The notes under the pieces were generated by a model. The model saw only the letters and a list, made by a program, of their open reading frames with translations, did no database searches and was not told where the DNA came from. DNA of 64,000 nucleotides from Geminocystis sp. NIES-3709 (lineage in GTDB: Bacteria; Cyanobacteriota; Cyanobacteriia; Cyanobacteriales; Cyanobacteriaceae), in assembly GCF_001548115.1 (NCBI RefSeq), contig NZ_AP014821.1:1178001-1242000 (forward strand), written 5' to 3'. The translations under genes and the position numbers were made by a program. How positions within the stretch are numbered: the stretch's first letter is position 1; each line of letters begins with the position of its first letter. Positions 17,931 to 25,740 of this stretch are shown in pieces.

Positions 17931-18740
17931 ATGGATTTTTTATTTTTATCAAAATTATTACCACTTTTTTTCTATCCTTTAGGATTGATATTTTTACTAT
18001 TAATTATTAGCTTAATTTTGTGGTGGAAATATCCCCGTTGGCTACCTATTCCTGTCATTTTTGCTTGTTTGATTTTATTTATCGGTAGCAATGTTTGGGT
18101 AAGTAATTTACTGGTTAAATCTTTGGAATGGCAATATATTTCCCCCCCTGATAAATTACCTAATGTAGATGCGATCGTAGTATTAGGCGGTGGTATAAAA
18201 CCTCGTATTTATCCTCGTGCCATGATTGATGTAGCAGATGGAGGCGATCGAGTGATTTATTCGGCTAAACTATATAAAATGGGCAAATCTCCTCTAATTA
18301 TTCCTACTGGTGGGAGAATTTCTTGGGGTGGAGGAGAAAATTTACCATCAGAAGCTGATGATATGACGGAATTATTGTTACTTTTAGGTGTGCCAGAATC
18401 GGCAATAATCAAAGAAGGTAACTCTTTTAATACCTACGATAACGCCGTTAACACCCGTCAAATCTTACAAAAATTAAAGATTAATAGAGTTTTACTCGTT
18501 ACTTCTGCATTACATATGCCTCGATCTGTGAAAATTTTTGAAAAACAAAATATTGAAGTCATTCCAGCACCTACAGATTATCTTGTCACCAAAAAAGACT
18601 TTCAAGAAGATACGAAAGAAAGTAAATGGCAAGATACCCTGCTTAATTTTTTTCCTGATTCCAACTCTTTAAATAACACTACTCTAGCTATAAAAGAATA
18701 TATCGGTATGGTAGTTTATAAACTCAAAGGATGGTTGTAA
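17931..18740 (+). CDS. YdcF/SanA (DUF218) family membrane protein
   Basis: A 269-residue protein with two N-terminal membrane segments (about residues 8-30 and 36-57) and a DUF218 domain: DAIVVLGGGIKPRIYPRA, LIIPTGGRISW, SEADDMTELLLLLGVPESAI, NTYDNAVNTRQIL and VLLVTSALHMPRSVKIF. The GG...E...S.NT.EN-like pattern is that of ElyC/YdcF proteins, which affect cell envelope integrity; a SAM-like ligand is known for YdcF, but the reaction is unclear. It is preceded by 130 bases without a gene and followed by psbZ on the same strand. Confidence 0.88.
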   Translation: MDFLFLSKLLPLFFYPLGLIFLLLIISLILWWKYPRWLPIPVIFACLILFIGSNVWVSNLLVKSLEWQYISPPDKLPNVDAIVVLGGGIKPRIYPRAMIDVADGGDRVIYSAKLYKMGKSPLIIPTGGRISWGGGENLPSEADDMTELLLLLGVPESAIIKEGNSFNTYDNAVNTRQILQKLKINRVLLVTSALHMPRSVKIFEKQNIEVIPAPTDYLVTKKDFQEDTKESKWQDTLLNFFPDSNSLNNTTLAIKEYIGMVVYKLKGWL

Positions 18741-18907
18741 TGGGGTAAGTTTTATATAACAGAATCAATAATAAGTATTATCAACTGTAAACTCTCAATT
18801 GTCAGACATCTTCGATAATTAATTAGCCACAATGGTACAAGTTGGCATAAACTAATCTAAGAAAGTTTAGTTTACTAAAAGAATATATTTTCAGGAGATT
18901 AAAAAAA

Positions 18908-19096
18908 ATGTCAATATTGTTCCAATTATTGTTAACCGTCTTAGTGTTTTTCTCTTTTGTTATGATCGTATATGTTCCTGTTGCTTATGCTTCTCCCCAA
19001 AATTGGGAGCAGTCCAAATCTTTACTCTATTTAGGTTCTGGATTATGGCTTATTTTAGTAGTAGCAGTAGCAGTATTAAATTTTTTCGTAGTTTAA
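18908..19096 (+). CDS. psbZ: Photosystem II protein PsbZ (Ycf9)
   Basis: A 62-residue protein with two transmembrane helices (about residues 3-25 and 38-60) joined by a short loop, [12 protein letters not shown], exactly the PsbZ plan. PsbZ sits at the edge of photosystem II near CP43 and stabilises the supercomplex. A clear ribosome-binding site, AGGAGATT, lies 8 bases before the ATG. It is followed by ribH, an order I recall from other cyanobacteria, with a strong hairpin between the two. Confidence 0.95.
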   Translation: MSILFQLLLTVLVFFSFVMIVYVPVAYASPQNWEQSKSLLYLGSGLWLILVVAVAVLNFFVV

Positions 19097-19144
19097 AAAA
19101 CTTTTTGTTAATAAATATTAAGACTCTAATTTGAAATTTATCTG

Positions 19145-19188
19145 GGTGGGCAAAAGTTAATCAAAGATAATAAGTATTTTTGCTCACC
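19145..19188. other. Intergenic hairpin between psbZ and ribH
   Basis: GGTGGGCAAAA (19145-19155) pairs with TTTTGCTCACC (19178-19188), an 11-bp stem with one G-U on the plus strand, around a 22-base loop. No T-run follows on the plus strand, so it is not a classical terminator. It could mark the 3' end of psbZ mRNA or limit readthrough into ribH. Confidence 0.5.
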
Positions 19189-19217
19189 AAATCATTAAAA
19201 AATATTTACTGGAATAC

Positions 19218-19697
19218 ATGGCAGTTTTTGAAGGAAATTTTAATCAAGATATATCTAGTCTGCGTTTTGCTTTAGTTATTGGGCGTTTCAATGATTTAAT
19301 CACCAATAAACTATTAGCGGGTTGTCAAGATTGTTTGAAAAGACACGGTATCGATATTAATCCCGACGGTAGTCAAGTTGATTATGCGTGGGTGCCCGGT
19401 AGCTTTGAAGTGCCATTAGTAGCCCGTAAATTAGCTTTAACAGGGCGTTATGATGCCATTATCTGTTTGGGTGCTGTTATTAAAGGTGATACTCCTCATT
19501 TCGATTATGTGTGTAATGAAGCGTCCAAGGGGATTGCTTCGGTTGGGTTACAAACAGGTGTCCCGATCGTATTTGGTATTTTAACAACGGATACTATGCA
19601 ACAAGCCTTAGAAAGAGCAGGAATTAAAAGTAATCACGGTTGGGGTTATGCTATGAATGCGATCGAAATGGCTACTTTAATGAAAAATATTCACTAG
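19218..19697 (+). CDS. ribH: 6,7-dimethyl-8-ribityllumazine synthase
   Basis: Penultimate enzyme of riboflavin synthesis; condenses 5-amino-6-ribitylaminouracil with 3,4-dihydroxy-2-butanone 4-phosphate. The 159-residue length is typical. Conserved elements are [24 protein letters not shown] (substrate pocket), [18 protein letters not shown] with the catalytic His in the HFDYV element, and [20 protein letters not shown]. It starts 121 bases after psbZ; the hairpin between them suggests separate or attenuated expression. Confidence 0.97.
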   Translation: MAVFEGNFNQDISSLRFALVIGRFNDLITNKLLAGCQDCLKRHGIDINPDGSQVDYAWVPGSFEVPLVARKLALTGRYDAIICLGAVIKGDTPHFDYVCNEASKGIASVGLQTGVPIVFGILTTDTMQQALERAGIKSNHGWGYAMNAIEMATLMKNIH

Positions 19698-19863
19698 GAG
19701 TAACAAAATATTGACGTTTAGAATAAGAAACATTTAACATTACCGATTGATTTCCTAGAGACAAAAGTTTGATCTTTGAATGTTGTTGATTCGGTGTTTT
19801 AAGTAAATAATGTTTTTTTGCGTTAAACTATATGAAGAACTTTGCAGATACTAAGTTAATCAG

Positions 19864-20184
19864 ATGCCTTTTAAACCAAGTTATTTTAAAGCTGATTTAT
19901 TTAAAATTCTCTCTAATCCCGTAAGAATCCAAATTCTGGATACTCTACGTCAGGGGGAAAACAGCGTTAATGATATTGCTCAATGGTTAGAGATAGAATC
20001 GTCTTCCGTATCCCAACAGTTAGCTATCTTGCGACGGTATCACCTAGTTAAAAGTCGCCGACAAGGTAATTATATTTTTTACTCTATAAATGAACCTGCA
20101 ATTTTTAAAGTGTTAGACTCTGCTAAAGAGGTTTTTAATAATCATTTAGTAGAAATTAAAGATGCTTTGGAAAAATTTGACTAG
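19864..20184 (+). CDS. ArsR-family winged-helix regulator without cysteines
   Basis: A 106-residue ArsR/SmtB-type DNA-binding protein: FKILSNPVRIQILDTL, SVNDIAQWLEIESSSVSQQLAILRRYHLV as recognition helix-turn-helix, then RRQGNYIFYSIN as wing. It has no cysteine at all, so the thiol metal site of ArsR/SmtB sensors (ELCVC) is missing; any effector must act through other residues, for example His/Asp in the C-terminal helix. It is 42 bases upstream of a PepSY-type membrane protein on the same strand and probably controls it. The start has a normal ATG after a 160-base spacer. Confidence 0.85.
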   Translation: MPFKPSYFKADLFKILSNPVRIQILDTLRQGENSVNDIAQWLEIESSSVSQQLAILRRYHLVKSRRQGNYIFYSINEPAIFKVLDSAKEVFNNHLVEIKDALEKFD

Positions 20185-20226
20185 GAAATAATGGTTTTTT
20201 AATCCCTCTAAAATAAAAAATAGCTT

Positions 20227-20811
20227 ATGTCTTTACGTCATCAATTTCGCACTATTCATCGTAAAATTGCTCCCATTGTTTTTATTCCTTTAATTCTCAT
20301 CGCTTTTACTGGAATTAGTTTTTATATTTTTACTAATTGGTTCGGTTTTTCAGAAGAAAAAGGGGAGATTTTCTTAGTAATTCATCAAGGAGAATTTTTA
20401 GGAGATCAGTTAAAGCCAATTTATGTCGTTTTGGCAGGTTTAGGATTACTAGGAATGATTGTTACTGGTTTAGTTATTCATCCTTTATTTAAAGATAAAT
20501 CTCTCGCTAAAATCACTCAAAATTTTAATCAAAGAAAATTCCACATTCTAGGCTCGATCATCCTTTTTTTCCCTTTAACAATTAGTGTTATTACAGGGGT
20601 TAGTTATCGAGTAGCCAGAAGTTATTTTAACTTACCAAAAGAACAAGCTGAGATATTTTTAGAGATTCATCAAGGAGAATACTTAGGCTCATTTTTACAA
20701 AGTATTTATATTATTCTAGTGGGAATAGGCTTAATTTCTTTACTGATTACTGGTATTAAAATGACTTCTATTTTTCGTCCACGTCGTCAACTAACTAACA
20801 ATAATAAATAA
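20227..20811 (+). CDS. PepSY-associated membrane protein with internal duplication
   Basis: A 194-residue membrane protein of two similar halves. Each has a first helix, a short exposed loop, EIFLxIHQGExLG, and a second helix (QLKPIYVVLAGLGLLGMIVTGL in half one, a matching segment in half two), giving four membrane segments. The histidine in IHQGE recurs in both halves and could bind heme or metal. PepSY_TM proteins are linked to iron-siderophore reduction and peptidase control. It follows a cysteine-less ArsR regulator by 42 bases. The specific function is unknown. Confidence 0.75.
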   Translation: MSLRHQFRTIHRKIAPIVFIPLILIAFTGISFYIFTNWFGFSEEKGEIFLVIHQGEFLGDQLKPIYVVLAGLGLLGMIVTGLVIHPLFKDKSLAKITQNFNQRKFHILGSIILFFPLTISVITGVSYRVARSYFNLPKEQAEIFLEIHQGEYLGSFLQSIYIILVGIGLISLLITGIKMTSIFRPRRQLTNNNK

Positions 20812-20935
20812 TTATAATTAGATTAAATTTCAATGATAGACATTAAAATTTTTTCGTCTTGATCTTTTTTTTTTTCTACGATCGACCTTAGTAATTTTAC
20901 TATAATCTATATTGTAAATCTTTTAAAAGAATAAA

Positions 20936-21205
20936 ATGATTATTGAAATTTTTGCTAATGGTCAAATATTTGATTTTTCTAAAATTTATTACTATGATTA
21001 TTTACTAAAATATATTTTAAATTTTAATAGTAATTTAAGAATTATCCTAGAGTTTCGATCGATAATTAGTATTATGTTTTTATATCATCAGATCGAGATT
21101 TATGTTCAAAAATTTAGTAATAAATTAATTGAAAGTTTTGAAAAAAAACATAATCAACATTTAATCAGGACTTTTAGAGCAATAAAACAAAGTTATTCTA
21201 TTTAG
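20936..21205 (+). CDS. Small hypothetical protein, doubtful
   Basis: An 89-codon frame beginning ATGATTATTGAA, very rich in Ile, Tyr, Phe and Lys, with a possible helix FRSIISIMFLYHQIEIY and a basic C-terminus. I recognise no family. The composition may simply reflect AT-rich DNA; there is no good ribosome-binding site, and the next stretch contains a transposase relic. It may be real because the frame stays open with sense codons in a region dense in stops. Confidence 0.28.
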   Translation: MIIEIFANGQIFDFSKIYYYDYLLKYILNFNSNLRIILEFRSIISIMFLYHQIEIYVQKFSNKLIESFEKKHNQHLIRTFRAIKQSYSI

Positions 21206-21264
21206 AAATCAAACTTTATTTTGCACATCTTGACGGTAAATTAGATAATATTTCTGTTGATATT

Positions 21265-21415
21265 TTATGAATTATAGCTTTGACAATTTTATCCACTGAT
21301 ACTTTTTCTTGAAAATATTTTTAATTCTTTAATAAACAATATTTTGTATTTCTAAATCGTCAATAATTCCTATTACGAATCCTAAATAATATAAATTTTT
21401 AATGTCAATTTCTTC
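21265..21415 (-). pseudogene. Relic of an IS1634-type (DUF4277) transposase N-terminus
   Basis: The minus strand reads EEIDIKNLYYLGFVIGIIDDLEIQNIV, then, after a frame change, VSVDKIVKAII. The pattern IKNLxxLGxVxGIIDxL followed by EKVSxxxxVKAxI is the start of DUF4277 transposases of the IS1634 group. Only about 150 bases remain; the DDE domain is absent, and I could not find ends. The surrounding 21206-21651 contains no other recognisable gene. Confidence 0.5.
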
Positions 21416-21651
21416 TTTTTTCTTTTTTTGCCACAATTTCAATAATTTTATTATCTCTTTTATCGTTCTGTAAATATTGAGTATATATACTCAATAAGTG
21501 TATAATTTTTCCGTATTGACTTGAAATATGAGCAATCTGTGAGAGATGATTTTTTCTCGGTTTTTTAGCTATAAGTGTTCATGTTATAATTTCAGTTAAT
21601 AATAAATATATAAAAAAATTTTAATTAATAATATAACTTAATAATATATTA

Positions 21652-23082
21652 ATGTCCAAATATAAACTAAAAATATTATTCCTTCATACCATTCCTGAAC
21701 AGGAAAAAGAATGGCTTAAATTACTTGACTCTGATGAAATTATTTTAAATATTGAGTCTCTAAATACAAATATTACTGAGCTGTTTCAAAGTCAGCAAGA
21801 AAATCAATTTACTTTCCCTGATTTAGTTTTGATTGATGTCAGTGCGAAGACTCCAGACGGTCATTTTTACCAAGCTAGTTCTTTATCTCGTTGGTGTAAA
21901 GATAATAACATTTCTATCCATATTTTTGCTCTTAATGGTCAAGATGAGCAAATTTCGAGCTTTCAACAAAGTTGGGCTAAATATCAGGGATTGACGGGGA
22001 TTTTCCCTAAACTTAACCCTGACAACTCGCCTCGGATAATTAGTAAATTGAATGAAATTTTAGGTATAAAAATTAGTCCCGTAGTTGAGGAACAATCAAC
22101 AATTATACCCACAATGGAACTTCAGAAAACAGAAACAGAAGATATTAAGAATGAGCCAATTTCTGTTGATACGCCTATTTTAGAACAAAATGCACCCTTA
22201 GAAGATATTAAGAATGACTTGATTTCTATTGATACCCCTATCTTAGAACAAAATCAACCCTTAGAAGATATTAAGAATGAGTTGATTTCTGTGGAAATTA
22301 CCACACCAATCGATGAAGAAATCTTAAACGATTCTTTAATGGAAGATGTCTGGGTTATTACGGCAAAAACTGATCTTGAATCTTTAAATAAGGAAATTAT
22401 TAAGAGTCCTTCTTCTGCTGAACTTTTTTGTCACAGAGGAGATGTTTATTCATCCCTAGGAAATGATCAGGATGCTCTAAATGATTATAATATGGCGATT
22501 AAACTTGATTCAAAATTTGAAAGAGCTTTTCAAGGTCGTGGTCATACTTTAGTAAGATTAGGTGATTACCGTAATGGCATTAAGGATTTAACTCAAGTGC
22601 TAAAATTGAATCCGCAAAACCCTCTTGCCTATCATGATCGAGGATTAGCTATGTTTCGTCAGGGAGATGAACGAGGAGCAAGAAAAGACTATGATCGAGC
22701 CATCAAACTTAAACCTGATTTTAGTCAGGCTTATAATGATCGAGGGTTTTTACAATATTTGTTAGGTAATACGAATCAAGCTCTCCTAGATTACGAACAA
22801 GCTATTAAGTATCAGCCAGATTATGCGGATGCTTATTACAATCGAGGCAATATTTATTCAGATTTAGGTCAGTTTGAAGAGGCGATCGCCGATTATACAG
22901 AGGCTATTCGTTATAATCCTAAATTTTCTCTAGCTTATGGTAATCGTGGTATTGCCTATTATGAATTAGATTTAGTCGTTGAAGCTATTAATGATACAAC
23001 TAAATCAGCTAATTTGTTTTATGAACAAGGAGATATACAAAGTTACCAACAGGCGATCGAAACTCTGAAACAGATGCAATAG
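21652..23082 (+). CDS. TPR protein with N-terminal receiver-like domain
   Basis: A 476-residue protein. Residues 1-135 (LKILFLHTIPEQEKEW..., PDLVLIDVSAKTPDG) look like a degenerate receiver or related alpha/beta fold. Residues about 165-225 contain three tandem copies of a 22-24-residue unit with EDIKNE-LISVDTP and ILEQN. The rest (about 255-470) is six or so TPRs, for example AELFCHRGDVYSSLG, ADAYYNRGNIYSDLG and LAYGNRGIAYYE. TPRs bind protein partners; the partner is unknown. It has the same low GC as its neighbours, and no operon partner is visible. Confidence 0.82.
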   Translation: MSKYKLKILFLHTIPEQEKEWLKLLDSDEIILNIESLNTNITELFQSQQENQFTFPDLVLIDVSAKTPDGHFYQASSLSRWCKDNNISIHIFALNGQDEQISSFQQSWAKYQGLTGIFPKLNPDNSPRIISKLNEILGIKISPVVEEQSTIIPTMELQKTETEDIKNEPISVDTPILEQNAPLEDIKNDLISIDTPILEQNQPLEDIKNELISVEITTPIDEEILNDSLMEDVWVITAKTDLESLNKEIIKSPSSAELFCHRGDVYSSLGNDQDALNDYNMAIKLDSKFERAFQGRGHTLVRLGDYRNGIKDLTQVLKLNPQNPLAYHDRGLAMFRQGDERGARKDYDRAIKLKPDFSQAYNDRGFLQYLLGNTNQALLDYEQAIKYQPDYADAYYNRGNIYSDLGQFEEAIADYTEAIRYNPKFSLAYGNRGIAYYELDLVVEAINDTTKSANLFYEQGDIQSYQQAIETLKQMQ

Positions 23083-23182
23083 TTAGGGTGCTCAGAAAAA
23101 GTCTTTTTATGAGGGTAGAGGAGATAGAAGAAATCTTAAAAAATCAAGTTTTTGAGTAAAAATCGCTAAAACTGCACTGCTG

Positions 23183-23881
23183 TTACTTATTGATCGACTT
23201 AGCTGTTTGTCCAAATAAGATACTTCGGCTTTCTTCGGTAACGGTTGGTTGATTTTTAAATTGTTCTGCTTGTTGATATGCCCTAATAACTGCCTCTCTT
23301 TCTCCCATGCGTTTAAACCATGCTTCTAAATAGGGAAATTGTGTTATATCCTGTTGTTGATTGACATAAGGCACTATCCAAGGATAACAAGCCATATCAG
23401 CAATGGAATACTCTCCGACAATATAATCTTTTCCTTCTAACTGTTTATTTAAAACTCCATATAATCGATTGGTTTCCTTTACATAACGATCGACTGCATA
23501 GGGGATTTTCTCAGGGGCATACAACCCGAAATGATGATTTTGTCCTGCCATGGGTCCGAGTCCGCCTACCTGCCAGAATAACCATTCTAAAGTTTTAGCA
23601 TATTGTCGAGTATCGGATGATAGAAATTGACCTGTTTTCTGAGCTAAATAGAGTAAAATTGCTCCTGACTCAAATAAACTAATAGGTTCTCTTTTATCAG
23701 TGGGTTGCGTATCGATAATAGCAGGAATACGATTATTAGGGGATATTTTGAGGAAATCTGGTTTAAATTGCTCTCCTTTGGCAATATTGACGGGGATAAT
23801 TTTGTAATCAAGACTCGCTTCTTCTAAAAATATGGTGATTTTATGTCCGTTAGGAGTTGTCCAATAGTAAAATTCTATCAT
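23183..23881 (-). CDS. Glutathione S-transferase family protein (YfcG/Ure2-like)
   Basis: A 232-residue cytosolic protein with a thioredoxin-like N-domain, YYWTTPNGHKITIFLEEA, in which the WTTPN(G/A)xK motif marks the Nu-class YfcG/YghU/Ure2p group, and the glutathione contact NNRIPAIID and ESGAILLYLA. The C-terminal helical domain has PYAVDRYVKETNRLYGVL and DYIVGEYSIADMACYPWI. Members act as glutathione-dependent disulfide reductases. The start ATG overlaps the last codons of a methyltransferase relic upstream, so it once was the second gene of a two-gene unit. Confidence 0.92.
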   Translation of the reverse strand: MIEFYYWTTPNGHKITIFLEEASLDYKIIPVNIAKGEQFKPDFLKISPNNRIPAIIDTQPTDKREPISLFESGAILLYLAQKTGQFLSSDTRQYAKTLEWLFWQVGGLGPMAGQNHHFGLYAPEKIPYAVDRYVKETNRLYGVLNKQLEGKDYIVGEYSIADMACYPWIVPYVNQQQDITQFPYLEAWFKRMGEREAVIRAYQQAEQFKNQPTVTEESRSILFGQTAKSINK

Positions 23882-24085
23882 TTTTTAAATACTAGATAAT
23901 GTTGTTGGGGTAAAAATTCGGCGGTTGTTACCTATTTTAATCCTACCGCTTCCATTCCTTCTTTACCTGTTTCTCACTCATTTTATGTACCCCTTTAATC
24001 ATAATCAAGAAATTTTCTTTACGATACTCCACACTAACACCACTTTTCCTTTTGGTTTAAGAGCTTTTACAATGCCTTCAATTGT
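23878..24085 (-). pseudogene. C-terminal relic of a SAM-dependent methyltransferase
   Basis: Reading the minus strand in shifting frames gives TIEGIVKALKPKGKVVLV, then EYRKENF..IKGVHKMSEKQVKKE, then MEAVGLK, and VTTAEFLPQQHYLVFKK with a stop. This order (LKPxGxxVLVEYRKE, HKMSExQVKKEMEAVGL, LPxQHxxVF) is the C-terminal part of a class I methyltransferase family common in cyanobacteria. At least two frameshifts break it and the SAM-binding half is absent. Its stop overlaps the GST start in an ATGA arrangement. Confidence 0.6.
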
Positions 24086-24382
24086 TTAAAGAGGTAGAAA
24101 TATATAATTAATGTAATATTTTATAGCTATTAAGTACAATTACTGACCCTTATTAATTTCAAATTATGCTCTAACTAAGTATAAATCATTCAAGAAATTT
24201 TACAACTTAATTATTCACATAAAAGATTATTGTTACAAAAACAAAAAATAAGATTCTTAGCAAAAACTCAGATTAAATTAAGGATATTTAAAGATAAACT
24301 AATTCCAAAAATTAAATTCTGTAGTAAAATACTTGACTGAAATATTAATAATTAACTACAAAATAATTTTTCTTAAAAATAA

Positions 24383-25740
24383 ATGACACCTATTATTGGA
24401 ACATCAAATAATGACACCCTTTCCGGTACTTCAGGGAATGATACTATCCAAGGGTTGAACGGAAATGATAGTTTAATTGGTCTTAATGGTAACGATTTAC
24501 TAGAAGGTGGTTATGGTAATGATACTCTTGTGGGTGGTTCGGGGAATGACTTATTTGTCTTAGAATATTTTGAGTCTTCTGTCTTTACTCGTAATACTGA
24601 TATTGTCACTGATTTTGTTTCTGGTCAAGATAAAATAGATTTAAGAAATATTGGTATCAGTGATTTTGCCACGATTCTAATTCTTTTAGAAGAAGATGAG
24701 AATGGTACAGCACAAATTACCACCCGTTATCAGTTATCTGACAGTAGTGATTACTTTTATCGTCTCAAAATCAATGGTTTAAGAGCAAATCAGTTACAAG
24801 CCAGTAATTTTAATTTTAGCATCGCCAATAGTAGTTCTTTAATCATCGGTACTAATTCTGCTGATGACTTGTTTGCTGGTTTAGGGAATGATACCCTTGA
24901 GGGCAGAAGTGGAAACGATCGACTATTCGGGGAACAAGGTAACGATCTCTTACAAGGTGGTTTAGGTAATGATACTCTTTATGGTGGATCAGGTAACGAT
25001 TTATTTGCCTTAGAAAATTTTGAGTCTTCCGTTTTTGCCCGTGAAACAGACACGATCACTGATTTTGTCCTCGGTCAAGATAAAATAGATTTAAGAAACA
25101 TCGGTATCAGTGATTTTAGTACTCTTTTGCTTCTTTTAGGAGAAGATGAAAATGGTACAGCACAAATTACCACCCGTTATCAGTTATCTGACAGTAGTGA
25201 TTACTTTTATCGTCTCAAAATCAATGGTTTGAGAGCAAATCAGTTAAAAGCCAGTGACTTTAATTTTAACATCGTCAATAGCAATTCTGTAATCATCGGT
25301 ACTAATTCTGCCGATGACTTGTTTGCTGGTTTAGGGAATGATACCCTTGAGGGCAGAAGTGGAAACGATCGACTATTCGGGGAACAAGGTAACGATCTCT
25401 TACAAGGTGGTTTAGGTAATGATACTCTTTATGGCGGATCAGGTAACGACTTATTTGCTTTAGAATATTTTGAGTCTTCCGTTTTTACTCGTGAAACAGA
25501 CACGATCACTGATTTTGTTTCTGGTCAAGATAAAATAGATTTAAGAAACATCGGTATCAGTGATTACACTACTGTTTTGATTCTTTTAGGAGAAGATGAA
25601 AACGGTACAGCACAAATTACCACCCGTTATCAGTTATCTGACAGTAGTGATTACTTTTATCGTCTCAAAGTTGATGGTTTTAGAGCAAATCAATTACAAG
25701 GAAATCAGTTTAATTTTAGTGCCGTTAGTACTGATTCTCT
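24383..25740 (+). repeat. Three 450-bp tandem units inside the RTX gene
   Basis: The string cagttatctgacagtagtga recurs at 24731, 25181 and 25631, exactly 450 bases apart. Units two and three share blocks of more than 100 bases with almost no change around 24880-25010 and 25330-25460. Such identity at DNA level points to recent duplication or gene conversion, and makes this a likely site of length change and assembly error. Confidence 0.9.

Noticed and set aside
24383-25740. Regular repeats resembling an array such as CRISPR
   Set aside because: The units are 450 bases, in frame and encode RTX protein; there are no short palindromic repeats with unique spacers.
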